This document shows, piece after piece, positions 43,982 to 53,019 of a stretch of 64,000 bases of DNA. This stretch comes from Anaerolineae bacterium (lineage in GTDB: Bacteria > Chloroflexota > Anaerolineae > Aggregatilineales > UBA2796), in the NCBI GenBank assembly GCA_019637555.1, contig JAHBVK010000009.1:62001-126000 (forward strand), given 5' to 3'. The translations under genes and the position numbers were made by a program. The notes under the pieces are model-generated. The model saw nothing but the letters and a program-made list of their open reading frames with translations, was not told the origin of the DNA and did not search any database. Position 1 is the stretch's first letter. Each line of letters opens with the position of its first letter.

Positions 43982-46428
43982 CACGAAGTCCACTCCACTA
44001 GATTTGTCTCCGTGATCGGCTGTGCTGCGTCTTTGGGGATGCGAAAGGTCTTGATCTCGCAGGGGTTGAAGCTTGCCTCGATCACGCGATCCCATTTGGG
44101 CAGCCGGATTGTGCCACGTGTGATGATTTTCGCCGTCTCGTAACAGCGAATGATCAGATCGTCGTTGTCTTCTGCTTTTTTAACCACACTGACCACAATA
44201 TTTGGCTGATCGACGCTGACGAAAGAATCTGACTGCGGCAGCTTGCCTTGATGAAAGGTGCCGATCAAACTGACTGGCGGTTGGTTGAGTTCTAGTGCTG
44301 CATGAACGGTATCAGCGTATTCCCAACTGCCCTCGTGCGCCAGCATCGTATATTTGAAGTGCTGGATGCCCTGATCGATAAAAGAATAGTGACCATCAGG
44401 CTGTGGCTGCATCGGGATGTGGTGAGCGTAAACTGGACTACGCAGCACCGTCATGCCAATATCGCGAATATTCACATCAAAGCTGTACTTACAGTCATTG
44501 AGCAAACTAAAACCATAGAGATCGCCCGTATCGCGTGATGAACCAGAAAGATCGATCCAGCTTTGTCCGGGGTCTTCATCGCCGTTAGCAAAGCGCTCGA
44601 TGTGTCCGTAGGGGACTTCATAGGTTGCTTTCATAAAATGTAGATTCGCCGGAAAGCGCAGCTTGAGCATTTTGAACTGCTCGCGCCAATCCACTGTGAC
44701 GCTGACATCAATACGATCCAGTTCGCGGTACATGGCGAAATCTTGCACCAACTTCGATGCGCCGTAGCTGCTAACCACGCGGATCACCGATTTGACCGCG
44801 CCGTGTTCAACACGCTTGATACTGATCGGAGTAAATGTGCCGATTTCACGATCCCAGCGAAAGACGTTGTGTCCCCATGTATCGCTGGTATCTTCCAACA
44901 CAACGGGCTTCGCCGCCTGCCCCGCGAATACTTCCAGCCCTTTACGCTTATCCCGCAGGCTTCTGATGCAGCCAGTAGCAGGATCAAACTCTAGGCGGAA
45001 GTGCTCGTTCTCCATCACCGTATCGCTGGCTTCGATTGGCTTGAATTCAACCGCCGATTCTCCCGGTATGAGGCGGTAGGTTCGATAGCCCAAGGCTGGC
45101 AGCGCGGCTACAAAATTCAGGCGATGGCGTCCGCCGGAAGTCGCCTCCGATTGCACCGTTTGGAAGGCGATCTGCTTGCCTTCATCATCTAGCAGCACAT
45201 CATTAGGGTTCATCCGACCGAATTCGAGTTCGACATTGGCACTGCTTTGCCAGCCATGCGGATTGAATACCGTGATCGGACGTGCGCCTTCCTGATAGGG
45301 AATATCGATATTCCACGCCAGCGACTGCACCGCGTAATTCAGCGCCCGTCCCGCGATTGTTAACGCCTCACCATAGGAATTTCGGGCGTCCTCATACGCT
45401 GATTCGAGGCTGGTGCCTGCCATGATGTCGTGGAACTGGTTGAACAGTACGTTTTTCCACGCCTGCGCGAATTCCGCTGGATAGGGTTGACCCGTGACTA
45501 GCGCGGCAATGGCGCTCCACTTCTCGGCGGCGATCAACATATTCTCCGCCTGACGATTCCAGCGCTTGACCCCGGAATGTGCCGCGTAGCAGCCGCTGGC
45601 GTGATGCTGTAGATCGTCGTGGACGATGGGCAGCGGTAAATGTTGCGTTTCAACTTCGTGGAAGAAAGCTTCAGGCTGCGAAAAGATGAGTTCTGGCAGC
45701 GTCTCATCAGCATTCAGACGCTTGATGCTCTCAATGTTTTCGATGGTTGGTCCACCGCCGTGATTGCCAACGCCGTAAAAGCACATTAGTTCATCAATCG
45801 GTGCCTTCAGCTCGTTGGCATTGCGTCGGATGTGCTGAATTAAGTCCTTGCCCCATGTGCAGTACTCAAACATGATGCGAAAAGTCAGCACCCGCGAACC
45901 ATCGTGCGACTCCCACCAGAATAAGCGGCTGGGTAAGCCTTTTTCCTGTGGAGAAGGACGCATGAACACATAATAATCGAGTCCGCTCTTCTTCAAGATT
46001 TGAGGCAGCATCCCATGATGCCCGAAGCTATCGACGTTATAGCCGACGCGGGCGGTGATCCCAAACTTTTCTTTGAAGTAGCGCTGCGCATATAGAGCAT
46101 GGCGCACAAACGACTCGCCACCGGGGATATTACAATCAGGCTGAATCCACCAGCCACCAGCAAGCTGCCAGCGACCCTCTGCAACACGCTGGCGGATTTC
46201 CTCAAACATCGCGGGATCGCTGCGCTCTACCCATTCATAAAAGGCAGCGGAACTGGAGACGAACGTGAATTCAGGATACTCCTTCATCCGATCAAGCGCC
46301 GAACGAAAGGATGCCTTAACCTCGTGAAATCCTTCCTGCCACTGCCACAACCACACCGGATCGATGTGAGCGTTGCCGATCATGTGCAGCTTACCCTGTT
46401 TGGTTGTCAATGTACTCTCTATCCTCAT
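43981..46428 (-). CDS. GH38 family alpha-mannosidase
   Basis: An 815-residue alpha-mannosidase whose catalytic domain begins at once: NAHIDPVWLWQWQEG with zinc His and Asp near residue 20, nucleophile Asp in YNVDSFGHHGMLPQ near residue 130, and NQFHDIMAGTSL with a further zinc His. C-terminal beta domains end in FNPCEIKTFRIP. It lacks the N-terminal jelly-roll of the GH38 at 35547. No clear Shine-Dalgarno precedes ATG 46428, which lies 14 bases after the metallo-hydrolase stop, so translation may be coupled. No signal peptide. It is co-transcribed with aldolase and kinase genes, linking mannoside hydrolysis to the downstream catabolic steps. Confidence 0.92.
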   Translation of the reverse strand: MRIESTLTTKQGKLHMIGNAHIDPVWLWQWQEGFHEVKASFRSALDRMKEYPEFTFVSSSAAFYEWVERSDPAMFEEIRQRVAEGRWQLAGGWWIQPDCNIPGGESFVRHALYAQRYFKEKFGITARVGYNVDSFGHHGMLPQILKKSGLDYYVFMRPSPQEKGLPSRLFWWESHDGSRVLTFRIMFEYCTWGKDLIQHIRRNANELKAPIDELMCFYGVGNHGGGPTIENIESIKRLNADETLPELIFSQPEAFFHEVETQHLPLPIVHDDLQHHASGCYAAHSGVKRWNRQAENMLIAAEKWSAIAALVTGQPYPAEFAQAWKNVLFNQFHDIMAGTSLESAYEDARNSYGEALTIAGRALNYAVQSLAWNIDIPYQEGARPITVFNPHGWQSSANVELEFGRMNPNDVLLDDEGKQIAFQTVQSEATSGGRHRLNFVAALPALGYRTYRLIPGESAVEFKPIEASDTVMENEHFRLEFDPATGCIRSLRDKRKGLEVFAGQAAKPVVLEDTSDTWGHNVFRWDREIGTFTPISIKRVEHGAVKSVIRVVSSYGASKLVQDFAMYRELDRIDVSVTVDWREQFKMLKLRFPANLHFMKATYEVPYGHIERFANGDEDPGQSWIDLSGSSRDTGDLYGFSLLNDCKYSFDVNIRDIGMTVLRSPVYAHHIPMQPQPDGHYSFIDQGIQHFKYTMLAHEGSWEYADTVHAALELNQPPVSLIGTFHQGKLPQSDSFVSVDQPNIVVSVVKKAEDNDDLIIRCYETAKIITRGTIRLPKWDRVIEASFNPCEIKTFRIPKDAAQPITETNLVEWTS

Positions 46429-46442
46429 GCTTAACTTAAGAT

Positions 46443-48257
46443 TTAATGCTTACCCTTTACGGTGATCAATGCCTCTGCCTGCTGACCAAAATGCTGTCCG
46501 TTGATTGTCAGATCGATGGCGATGCGAGCGCGCCGGATCGTGCTGTTTTCCGGCGGCGTCAGTGTGATCGGATAGGTGCAGGTCGCGTTGGCTGGTAGTT
46601 TGAGGCGATGTTCTGCTGGTTCGAGATGCCAGGGCGTTACCAGCTTGAAACTTGCTTCAACTTCGCGGGCAAACGGATTAACGATCTCTACTTCTAACGC
46701 AACGGGCGTTACAGGCGTCGTTTCTATCTGATAGGGACGAATCCATGCTGTTGTACCATCAGCGCCGAGGTCTACTTCTTCCATTCCTAACAGGTCGTGA
46801 TGCAGACGCTCTAACGCCGTACCGCGCTCCATCAATGTGTCGAAGTAAGTTGACTCCACCCAATAGGGGTCCCAATGCCCGCTTAGAATCACATCGGGTC
46901 TCACCGTGCGGTACAGTTCGGCGCTGGCGACGTAGTCTGCTGCGCGGAAGCGATTCTTGTAGACGTAGTTGTACTGAATATTCTCTTGATATTGATCCCC
47001 GGCTGCTAACACCCGCTTACCATCTACCTCGACGAAAATAGCCACAGCGTGCAGCGTATGCCCCGGCAAGGGGTAACAGAGCAGGGTGTATTCTTCCCAT
47101 TGGATGGGCTGCGCCAGCGGCAGAATCCGATCCACATTGATTGGCTCGTACCACAGACAGGGAAGATCGTAACGCGACGGCTGTTTGAGGATGTCGGCGA
47201 AGTTCTCCGCCGCCCATACCCGCGCTCCTTCAATATCGCGCAGCAAGTTAATCCCGGCGACGTGATCATCGTGGTAATGAGTAGGAATTACTACGTCAAT
47301 ATGGGTGACGCCAAACTGTTCCTTGAGTTTCGGCAGCGTATACAGCCACGGACGTCGTGATGTCCGATCAGAGCCAGCGGAAAGCCCAGTCATAAAGTCG
47401 TAGCCATACTCAATGAACAGCGCCTTGCCAGAGTCGGAAAGCAGCACATAACTGTTCGCCATACTGGTGCGATTGCGCAGCAGATGTGGCAAGATCGGTT
47501 CGTAAGGCTTAGCAATCAGTTGCATCATGCGCAGATTTTGATGGCGCAAGTCCAACAGTTCGCGCAAGCGATAGACCAGTAAATCGATTGCCCCTTGTGG
47601 ATCGAACATCGGCGCACCGTGCGAGGGCAGCAAAACATCCGGTTTACGCTGTTTGAGATCAATTAAGGAGGGGATGCTAGCAGCAACGCCTTCTGCACCG
47701 TTGTACGTCCACTGTGTAGCTGCCATCGACCACACTTTACCATTCCCGGCAATGAGATCCCCTGTGAAGGCAAATCGCTGACCGTCGATTTCTGCCAGCA
47801 ACGTGATCGACCCCAGCGTATGTCCCGGAGTCGGGATGACCATGAAGGTATGTCCGCAGTAATCGTAGCCGCAGTAATCTTGCAGTGTGCCCGTGACCTC
47901 AATATTTTGCAGCAGCGAAAAGCGATCCTGCCGCACATCGTAATTGTTGTAGACAGTGCGTGCCTGCCAGTGTGCTTCCACATCCTTGAATAAATCTTGT
48001 TCGGTGTGCGGTACGTAGATTGGCACGCCGTCAGCGACGGCTTGCGGCAGCCCCTGACCCTGATCTCGATGATGATGCGTCATTAAAACAGCGGTGATTC
48101 GCTCGATACCCAAAGCATCGAGTTCGGTTAATGCAGAGCCATCCCCAAAATCGATTAACACCGCTTCTTTCCCAGATCGGATGATATAAACATTGCAGGT
48201 ATCACGATGTAGGTAGACGTTAGGACTAATTTGTTGCAACATTTCGATTACGCTCAC
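46443..48257 (-). CDS. Double metallo-beta-lactamase-fold hydrolase
   Basis: A 604-residue protein with two MBL domains in one chain and a beta-sandwich tail. Domain one (about 1-235): MTHHHRDQGQG (His61, His63, Asp65, but Gln66 where a zinc His is usual), TPGHTLGS, FTGDLI, LPSHGAPM. Domain two (about 260-490): IPTHYHDDHVAG with the full motif, PLPGHTLHA, AAGDQYQ, LSGHWDPYW. The last 100 residues (EVEIVNPFAREVEASFKL) look like an immunoglobulin-type domain. AAGGTGAG precedes the ATG. No signal peptide. MBL proteins hydrolyse esters, lactones or thioesters; in this sugar operon a sugar lactonase is a guess. The double architecture is unusual. Confidence 0.8.
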   Translation of the reverse strand: MSVIEMLQQISPNVYLHRDTCNVYIIRSGKEAVLIDFGDGSALTELDALGIERITAVLMTHHHRDQGQGLPQAVADGVPIYVPHTEQDLFKDVEAHWQARTVYNNYDVRQDRFSLLQNIEVTGTLQDYCGYDYCGHTFMVIPTPGHTLGSITLLAEIDGQRFAFTGDLIAGNGKVWSMAATQWTYNGAEGVAASIPSLIDLKQRKPDVLLPSHGAPMFDPQGAIDLLVYRLRELLDLRHQNLRMMQLIAKPYEPILPHLLRNRTSMANSYVLLSDSGKALFIEYGYDFMTGLSAGSDRTSRRPWLYTLPKLKEQFGVTHIDVVIPTHYHDDHVAGINLLRDIEGARVWAAENFADILKQPSRYDLPCLWYEPINVDRILPLAQPIQWEEYTLLCYPLPGHTLHAVAIFVEVDGKRVLAAGDQYQENIQYNYVYKNRFRAADYVASAELYRTVRPDVILSGHWDPYWVESTYFDTLMERGTALERLHHDLLGMEEVDLGADGTTAWIRPYQIETTPVTPVALEVEIVNPFAREVEASFKLVTPWHLEPAEHRLKLPANATCTYPITLTPPENSTIRRARIAIDLTINGQHFGQQAEALITVKGKH

Positions 48258-48593
48258 CTTAGAGATTGACGGGACGACAACGCACAGCGGCGACCAAACA
48301 ACAATATTAAGTGGTGGTTCGCCACGTTAATGCACGGGGCATGCACCTAAAAAAAAGCTAAATAAGCCTGTCTAGTAATCTTTGGCTGATAACTCCCTTT
48401 GGACTACAGAATCGATGCGTTTATGCTGCGATTTGCGGATTCGGTAAGTTGCTTTTGTCGAGTTAGGGGGCTGCAGTGATTCGTGCGGTTAACCTCATTA
48501 TCGCACTAGAATCAGCAGCTACTAGACTGCGCACGACTCAAAATCGTTAAAAGCTCCAGTTTCTGATGAACAATAGGTATAACTTCCTAAGTC
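48258..48593. other. 336-base gap inside the minus-strand catabolic operon
   Basis: No gene is supported here. On the minus strand it holds a run of eight T (48356-48349) and the repeat-rich TGCATGCCCCGTGCA just after it, then a small hairpin GTGG-CGAA-CCAC near 48311-48325. The gap separates the (alpha/alpha)6 hydrolase gene from the metallo-hydrolase gene and may contain a partial terminator and an internal promoter. I found no convincing -35/-10 pair and no LacI-type site. Confidence 0.4.
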
Positions 48594-49904
48594 CTAGCCT
48601 TCTTTTTCCCCTAGGATGGCGACACAACCCCGCTCTACCGCATCCTGAGCCACAATATACATGGCTGTTGACCATGACTGCCCCGCGTAGCCCATCGGAC
48701 GACCCGACAAGCCATGATGCCATTCGTTGAATTCCCACCCTCCGCGAGCCTCGTTGTAATTCATGCGTGCCAGCTTGCCTAACTGGAATGCTGCTTCTTG
48801 CTGCCGTCCTGCCTGTACCAGTGCCGCTACATAGAAACCACCGATGAAGGGCCAGCTACCGCCGTTATGATAATGATGTGGTTGGTTCAGGTTGCGCACA
48901 CGGTAATAGTCGCGCCAGTCGCGGTCGCCCGATTGCAAGACGGGGTATAACGATTGCACGGGGAATGGCTCGTTCAAGCCACAGCCCTGTATGTAATCGA
49001 GGATCTTGTTCGCCTGCTGCTGTGTCGCTACACCAAACAAGATCGCCAGCAAGTTACCCAGCGTATCAAAGCGATCTGCATAATCGCGGAACGCTACATA
49101 AGGCAGATAAAAGGGACGTTCCACTAGCTCGGTATCAATGCGCTTCAGCGTGTAAACCCATTCTTTGCGCTCCTCGCTGATCCGCGCCCAATCCTTCGCT
49201 GACTCAGAGCCAACCCATAACACGGTGTTGATCTTGCGTTGTACATCTACGGCATTGATGGAATAGAAATTTGCGTCCTTACCTAGCACCGAGGCTAACA
49301 ACCCCATGTATTTCCATGCAGCGTAATACAGCACATTGTCGTAGAGCACGTTGTAGCGATTCGCGAATAGGTCAGCCCAATCCATCGCCTCGTGGACTTC
49401 TAGTAACCCACACTCATTAGAGTCCTGATAGCGCAGCCACAGCAATGCCCTTTCAAGGCTCTCCCATGAACTGGTTAAGAAATCCTTGTCACCCGTCACC
49501 GCGTAATTAAAGTAATGTCCGATGATGTACCACAGATTGTTATCGACGCAGCCCGCGTGTGCCGTATCTACGATTACATCGCTACTGCTGCCCAGTGTGC
49601 CACCATGAGCAATCAGCGCCGGATCAACGACATTGGCGATACCAACATTGTGTGGCAGTTTGCCTAGCGGCGATTGGAATCGGCGCAGCGTCTCCAGCGA
49701 ACGGCGGTGAACGCCCCGTCCTTCCCCGTTAGCGCACAACAGCAAGCCGAGTCCGCAGACCATGCTGTCCCGTGCCCACACCTGCTGGTATGCTTTGCTG
49801 GAGCCGAGCAAACCCAGATCGCCGCCGTTGTTGAGCAGCATTCGCTCGGCGTGCTGGCGTCCCTCGTTAATCACAACCGCGTCTACTTCACTTGCTGGCA
49901 GCAT
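48594..49904 (-). CDS. (alpha/alpha)6-barrel glycoside hydrolase
   Basis: A 436-residue protein resembling the catalytic domain of amylo-alpha-1,6-glucosidase, GH63 and GH100 type enzymes. Seen: YQQVWARDSMVCGLGLLL near residue 40 (a WxRD motif that starts such barrels), DNNLWYIIGHYF, LLEVHEAMDWADLFANRYNVLYDNVLYY with acidic candidates, PHHYHNGGSWPFIGGFY, and WEFNEWHHGLSG near the C-terminus with a likely catalytic Glu. No signal peptide. The gene overlaps the aldolase gene upstream by 17 bases. The substrate is unknown; alpha-glucosyl or alpha-mannosyl conjugates fit the family and neighbourhood. Confidence 0.72.
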   Translation of the reverse strand: MLPASEVDAVVINEGRQHAERMLLNNGGDLGLLGSSKAYQQVWARDSMVCGLGLLLCANGEGRGVHRRSLETLRRFQSPLGKLPHNVGIANVVDPALIAHGGTLGSSSDVIVDTAHAGCVDNNLWYIIGHYFNYAVTGDKDFLTSSWESLERALLWLRYQDSNECGLLEVHEAMDWADLFANRYNVLYDNVLYYAAWKYMGLLASVLGKDANFYSINAVDVQRKINTVLWVGSESAKDWARISEERKEWVYTLKRIDTELVERPFYLPYVAFRDYADRFDTLGNLLAILFGVATQQQANKILDYIQGCGLNEPFPVQSLYPVLQSGDRDWRDYYRVRNLNQPHHYHNGGSWPFIGGFYVAALVQAGRQQEAAFQLGKLARMNYNEARGGWEFNEWHHGLSGRPMGYAGQSWSTAMYIVAQDAVERGCVAILGEKEG

Positions 49905-50826
49905 CTTTGTTCACCACGCTGAAGAACTCCGCAGCACGGTTGGAACTGTCAAGAAAATTGATCATCTTGTCTTGCACCACACTTTGCACAGCAGCACGCC
50001 CAAGCTCCAGCTTATCAGCAGAAAGCGCCTTGCATTCAGCGTCGGTCATGCGCTCGCTGCGTCCAAGCGATTCTAGTAACGCCAGTTCCAAATCCGTCGC
50101 TACATTAACCTTACTTACGCCTCCATTCGGCAACCGGATTGCCTTAAGCATCATCTCCGACGGCACTCCCGATCCGCCGTGCAGCACCAGATGAACAGGT
50201 GTACGCATGCGGATTGCCTTGAGACGTTCGTAGTCGATTTTGGGTTGCCGTACGGTGTAAACGCCGTGTGCGGTACCAACGGAGACGGCAAGCGCATCGG
50301 TTTGCGTCTCATTGACGAATCGCTGAGCCTCATCAGGATCGGTGTACAGCTCTTCGTCTTTTTCCGTCTCTACGTAATCGGTAGTGCCGATCATGCCTAG
50401 TTCCGCTTCAACGGAGACGCCATGCTCGTGCGCATAATCGACCACCGCCTTACTGGTCTTGATATTTTCCACCAGCGGTAGTTCCGAAGCGTCGATCATC
50501 ACCGAAGTGAAGCCAGCCGCAATTGCCTCGCGGATTACTTCCAACTTCTTTGTATGGTCAAGATGCAGGACGACGGGCACACTGATGCGCTGCTCATGCA
50601 TCTGCCGATAAAACTCCTCGGCGAATGCGCTTGGTGTGATGTGATACCTCTCTAGTTCCCTCTGCGAAATCTGCACGATCAGCGGCGATTGCAGCTTTTC
50701 GCCTGCTCTCAGTACCGCTGCGATCATCGGTGTATAGCGCGGCGAAAACGATCCCAATGCACAGCCTACCTGTTCGGCGGTAGAAAGTGCTTTTTTCAGC
50801 GTCCAGACATTCAGTGGTTTGTTCAT
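49888..50826 (-). CDS. Class II fructose-bisphosphate aldolase family (GatY/KbaY-like)
   Basis: A 312-residue zinc aldolase. Zinc and catalytic residues are all visible: LHLDHTKKLEVI (Asp and His), GTAHGVY (His), VLHGGSGVP (His), then KVNVATDLE. The sequence is closer to tagatose-type GatY/KbaY than to glycolytic Fba. It cleaves a ketose bisphosphate or ketose 1-phosphate to dihydroxyacetone phosphate and an aldehyde. The start overlaps the FGGY kinase stop by ATGA, so the kinase product is its most probable substrate. An acidic insert (YVETEKDEELYTDPDEA) follows the EAELG motif as in GatY-type enzymes. Confidence 0.9.
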   Translation of the reverse strand: MNKPLNVWTLKKALSTAEQVGCALGSFSPRYTPMIAAVLRAGEKLQSPLIVQISQRELERYHITPSAFAEEFYRQMHEQRISVPVVLHLDHTKKLEVIREAIAAGFTSVMIDASELPLVENIKTSKAVVDYAHEHGVSVEAELGMIGTTDYVETEKDEELYTDPDEAQRFVNETQTDALAVSVGTAHGVYTVRQPKIDYERLKAIRMRTPVHLVLHGGSGVPSEMMLKAIRLPNGGVSKVNVATDLELALLESLGRSERMTDAECKALSADKLELGRAAVQSVVQDKMINFLDSSNRAAEFFSVVNKDAASK

Positions 50827-52319
50827 AACGTAAACTTCTCATAGTAAAGATCAAGCGACTTTTGAAGCATCAAGAAGCCTTCTTCGTAAAGGTGTTGATA
50901 GGCTGCGTGCAAATGCTCGTCGGGCAGCAATGTTGCCGCGGGCGCGCAGTTCACGGCTGCTACAGCTTGCTCTACCGAGCTGAACGATCCCGCCCCGACT
51001 CCGGCGACGAGTGCCGCACCCAGCAAGGTTGCCTCGACAACAGGGTATAGTTCGTAGGCGCAGCCAGAAACGTTGGCTTTGGTAGCCATCCATTTCTGAT
51101 TACGAACGCCGCCACCCACCGCGATCATGCGCTCAATTGGCTTGCCCGTGATCTGTTCGGCTGCGCGGCGCAGCGATTCCATTTCGTAAGCTGTGCCTTC
51201 CAGCACCGCTAACAGCAAATCTCGCTTATCATGGCGTGCCTGTAGCCCAATGAAGGCAGCCCTAGCGCGTCCCTTAGTACGCATCGTATTGCTGCCTCCC
51301 AAGTAAGGAAAGTACAGAATCCCGCTTGGAATTTGCTGAACCTGAGCCAACAGCGCATTCAACTCGTCGTAGGACAGTGGATGATCACCGAGTTGGGCGC
51401 GTAACCACTCAACCGAACCACCAGAAGCGTTCAATCCGCCCATCCAGAAGTACTTATGGGGGATGACATGACAGCCATAGTAAAGCACCGACTGTACCAT
51501 TTGCGCCGGAGCGGGCAGGTTATCTAGCGCACCTACAAGCGTTTCAGCCGTACCCATCGAATTCAGCACCACGCCCGGTTCAATCACACCGACCGCAAAC
51601 GCCGCGCAAACGTGATCGTGACCCGCGACGAAAACGGGGATTCCGGTTTTCATGCCAAGATCATTGACGCTTAAAGTGCCTACAACGGTACTGGCGCTTT
51701 GCGCTGGTGGAAAGATGTCCGGGCTGAAACCGCAGTGCTCTATCCATGCGCGATCCCAGTCACGCTGACGAATGTCGAATGCGAAGGTGCGTCCGGCAAG
51801 CGAATGGTCTGTCGCCATCTCACCTGTCAATCGGTAGACGATGTAATCCGCCGCAGAGAGCCAAACCCCATCCGTAAAATCCGCGCCGTTCTGGCGCAGC
51901 CAGAGCAGCTTCGCCAAGCCGCATTTGTAGGTCGGATGGATGCCTGCCTCCAGCGTATGATCCAGCACTGCGATCTGCGACTTGAGCCAATCTGCCTGTG
52001 CCGACGTGCTGTTATCGAACCACGGCAAGACTTGCGAGCGGGGTGCTCCTGTTTGGCGATCTAGCAATACCCCGGTTTCTGCCATACTGGTTACACCAAT
52101 GGCAGTAATGGACTGACCGGGGATACCCTCCGCCGCAGCAACGTCACGGATCACACTGCCTACCGTTGCCCATAACTCTTGTGGATCGTAATAGCTGCGA
52201 CCTTCCGAGGTAGTGTGCGTAGGCGTAGAACGGCTGGCGATTAGCAGTGGCGATCCACTCAGGTCAAAGATGCCCGCCTTACAATGTGTTGTGCCTACAT
52301 CTACACCTAATAGAGTCAT
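50823..52319 (-). CDS. FGGY family carbohydrate kinase
   Basis: A 498-residue sugar kinase. N-terminal GVDVGTTHCKAGIFDLSG, the hinge region FAVGV after GHDHVCA, and C-terminal MIAVGGGVRNQKWMATKANV are typical. Nearest in style to the xylulokinase/gluconokinase group, but the specificity pocket cannot be read with confidence. It phosphorylates a ketose, alditol or sugar acid in the cytoplasm. It begins 7 bases after the racemase-fold gene and overlaps the aldolase gene, so the expected route is isomerise, phosphorylate, cleave. It is the second gene of the operon controlled by operator D. Confidence 0.92.
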   Translation of the reverse strand: MTLLGVDVGTTHCKAGIFDLSGSPLLIASRSTPTHTTSEGRSYYDPQELWATVGSVIRDVAAAEGIPGQSITAIGVTSMAETGVLLDRQTGAPRSQVLPWFDNSTSAQADWLKSQIAVLDHTLEAGIHPTYKCGLAKLLWLRQNGADFTDGVWLSAADYIVYRLTGEMATDHSLAGRTFAFDIRQRDWDRAWIEHCGFSPDIFPPAQSASTVVGTLSVNDLGMKTGIPVFVAGHDHVCAAFAVGVIEPGVVLNSMGTAETLVGALDNLPAPAQMVQSVLYYGCHVIPHKYFWMGGLNASGGSVEWLRAQLGDHPLSYDELNALLAQVQQIPSGILYFPYLGGSNTMRTKGRARAAFIGLQARHDKRDLLLAVLEGTAYEMESLRRAAEQITGKPIERMIAVGGGVRNQKWMATKANVSGCAYELYPVVEATLLGAALVAGVGAGSFSSVEQAVAAVNCAPAATLLPDEHLHAAYQHLYEEGFLMLQKSLDLYYEKFTL

Positions 52320-52326
52320 GGCGCAT

Positions 52327-52986
52327 CTATTCCGCGCTCATAACAGCTTTAACGCGCTCGATGCTCAAGCGGGGGCTGGTCAGCACTTTTTCTTGAATCT
52401 CAGCTTGTAGCGAAGGGATCACGCGTGCCATCGACGCCTGTGCTAGTACGATCACGTCCACGCGGGTCGATAGTTGCGTAAGTGCGTCGATCAGCGCTTG
52501 ATCGTGTCCTTGTCTATCTCCTGCCATCAACTTCTGATAAGCTGAGTCGATCAGACACGGCTCAAGCTCAACTGATTTCCCGATCGCTGCTGCTTTTTGC
52601 TCCAGTAGATCAAGGGTCGGACGCAAGGTAGTAGCTAACGTTGCTGCCACGCCGATCCGAGAGCCACGCCGCACCGCAGCTTCTGCCATTGCATCATCGA
52701 TCCGCACGACGGGGATCGAGACTTGTTCACGCATTTGCGCCGCCACTTCACCTACGGATGAACAGGCACTCAAGATTACATTCGCTCCAACCTGCTCAGC
52801 GTAACGGGCATATTGCAGCAATCGTGGCTCAACGTCCGCCACCTTGCCACCGTTTGCGGCTAACTGCGGCAGGATAGAGTCATCGACGAAATTGACGATC
52901 TGATAGTCCGGCAAAACTTCGTTGACTAGTGGTTTGAGGATGTCAACCGTCGCGGGCGTGGTATGGATGATCGCAAGTTTAGGCAT
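52327..52986 (-). CDS. Asp/Glu racemase-fold protein with one catalytic Cys
   Basis: A 219-residue protein. ATG 52986 is chosen over a TTG five codons earlier. It has the Asp/Glu/hydantoin racemase fold: LAIIHTTPATVD, then VILSACSSVGEVA with Cys75, and RIGVAATLATTLRPTLDL. The second active-site Cys of racemases, expected in VIVLACT, is replaced by VIVLAQAS (Gln183). True amino-acid racemases need both, so this is more likely a one-Cys isomerase, epimerase or decarboxylase acting on a sugar acid. It is the first gene of an operon with an FGGY kinase and aldolase under a LacI-type operator. Confidence 0.8.
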   Translation of the reverse strand: MPKLAIIHTTPATVDILKPLVNEVLPDYQIVNFVDDSILPQLAANGGKVADVEPRLLQYARYAEQVGANVILSACSSVGEVAAQMREQVSIPVVRIDDAMAEAAVRRGSRIGVAATLATTLRPTLDLLEQKAAAIGKSVELEPCLIDSAYQKLMAGDRQGHDQALIDALTQLSTRVDVIVLAQASMARVIPSLQAEIQEKVLTSPRLSIERVKAVMSAE

Positions 52987-53019
52987 AAACCATTCTGTCA
53001 AACTAACTGCCCGGCGTAG

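Noticed and set aside
48311..48359. Hairpin-like repeats and eight-T run as an intrinsic terminator on the minus strand
   Set aside because: The hairpin lies after, not before, the T-run in the direction of transcription, and the stem before it is only four pairs.
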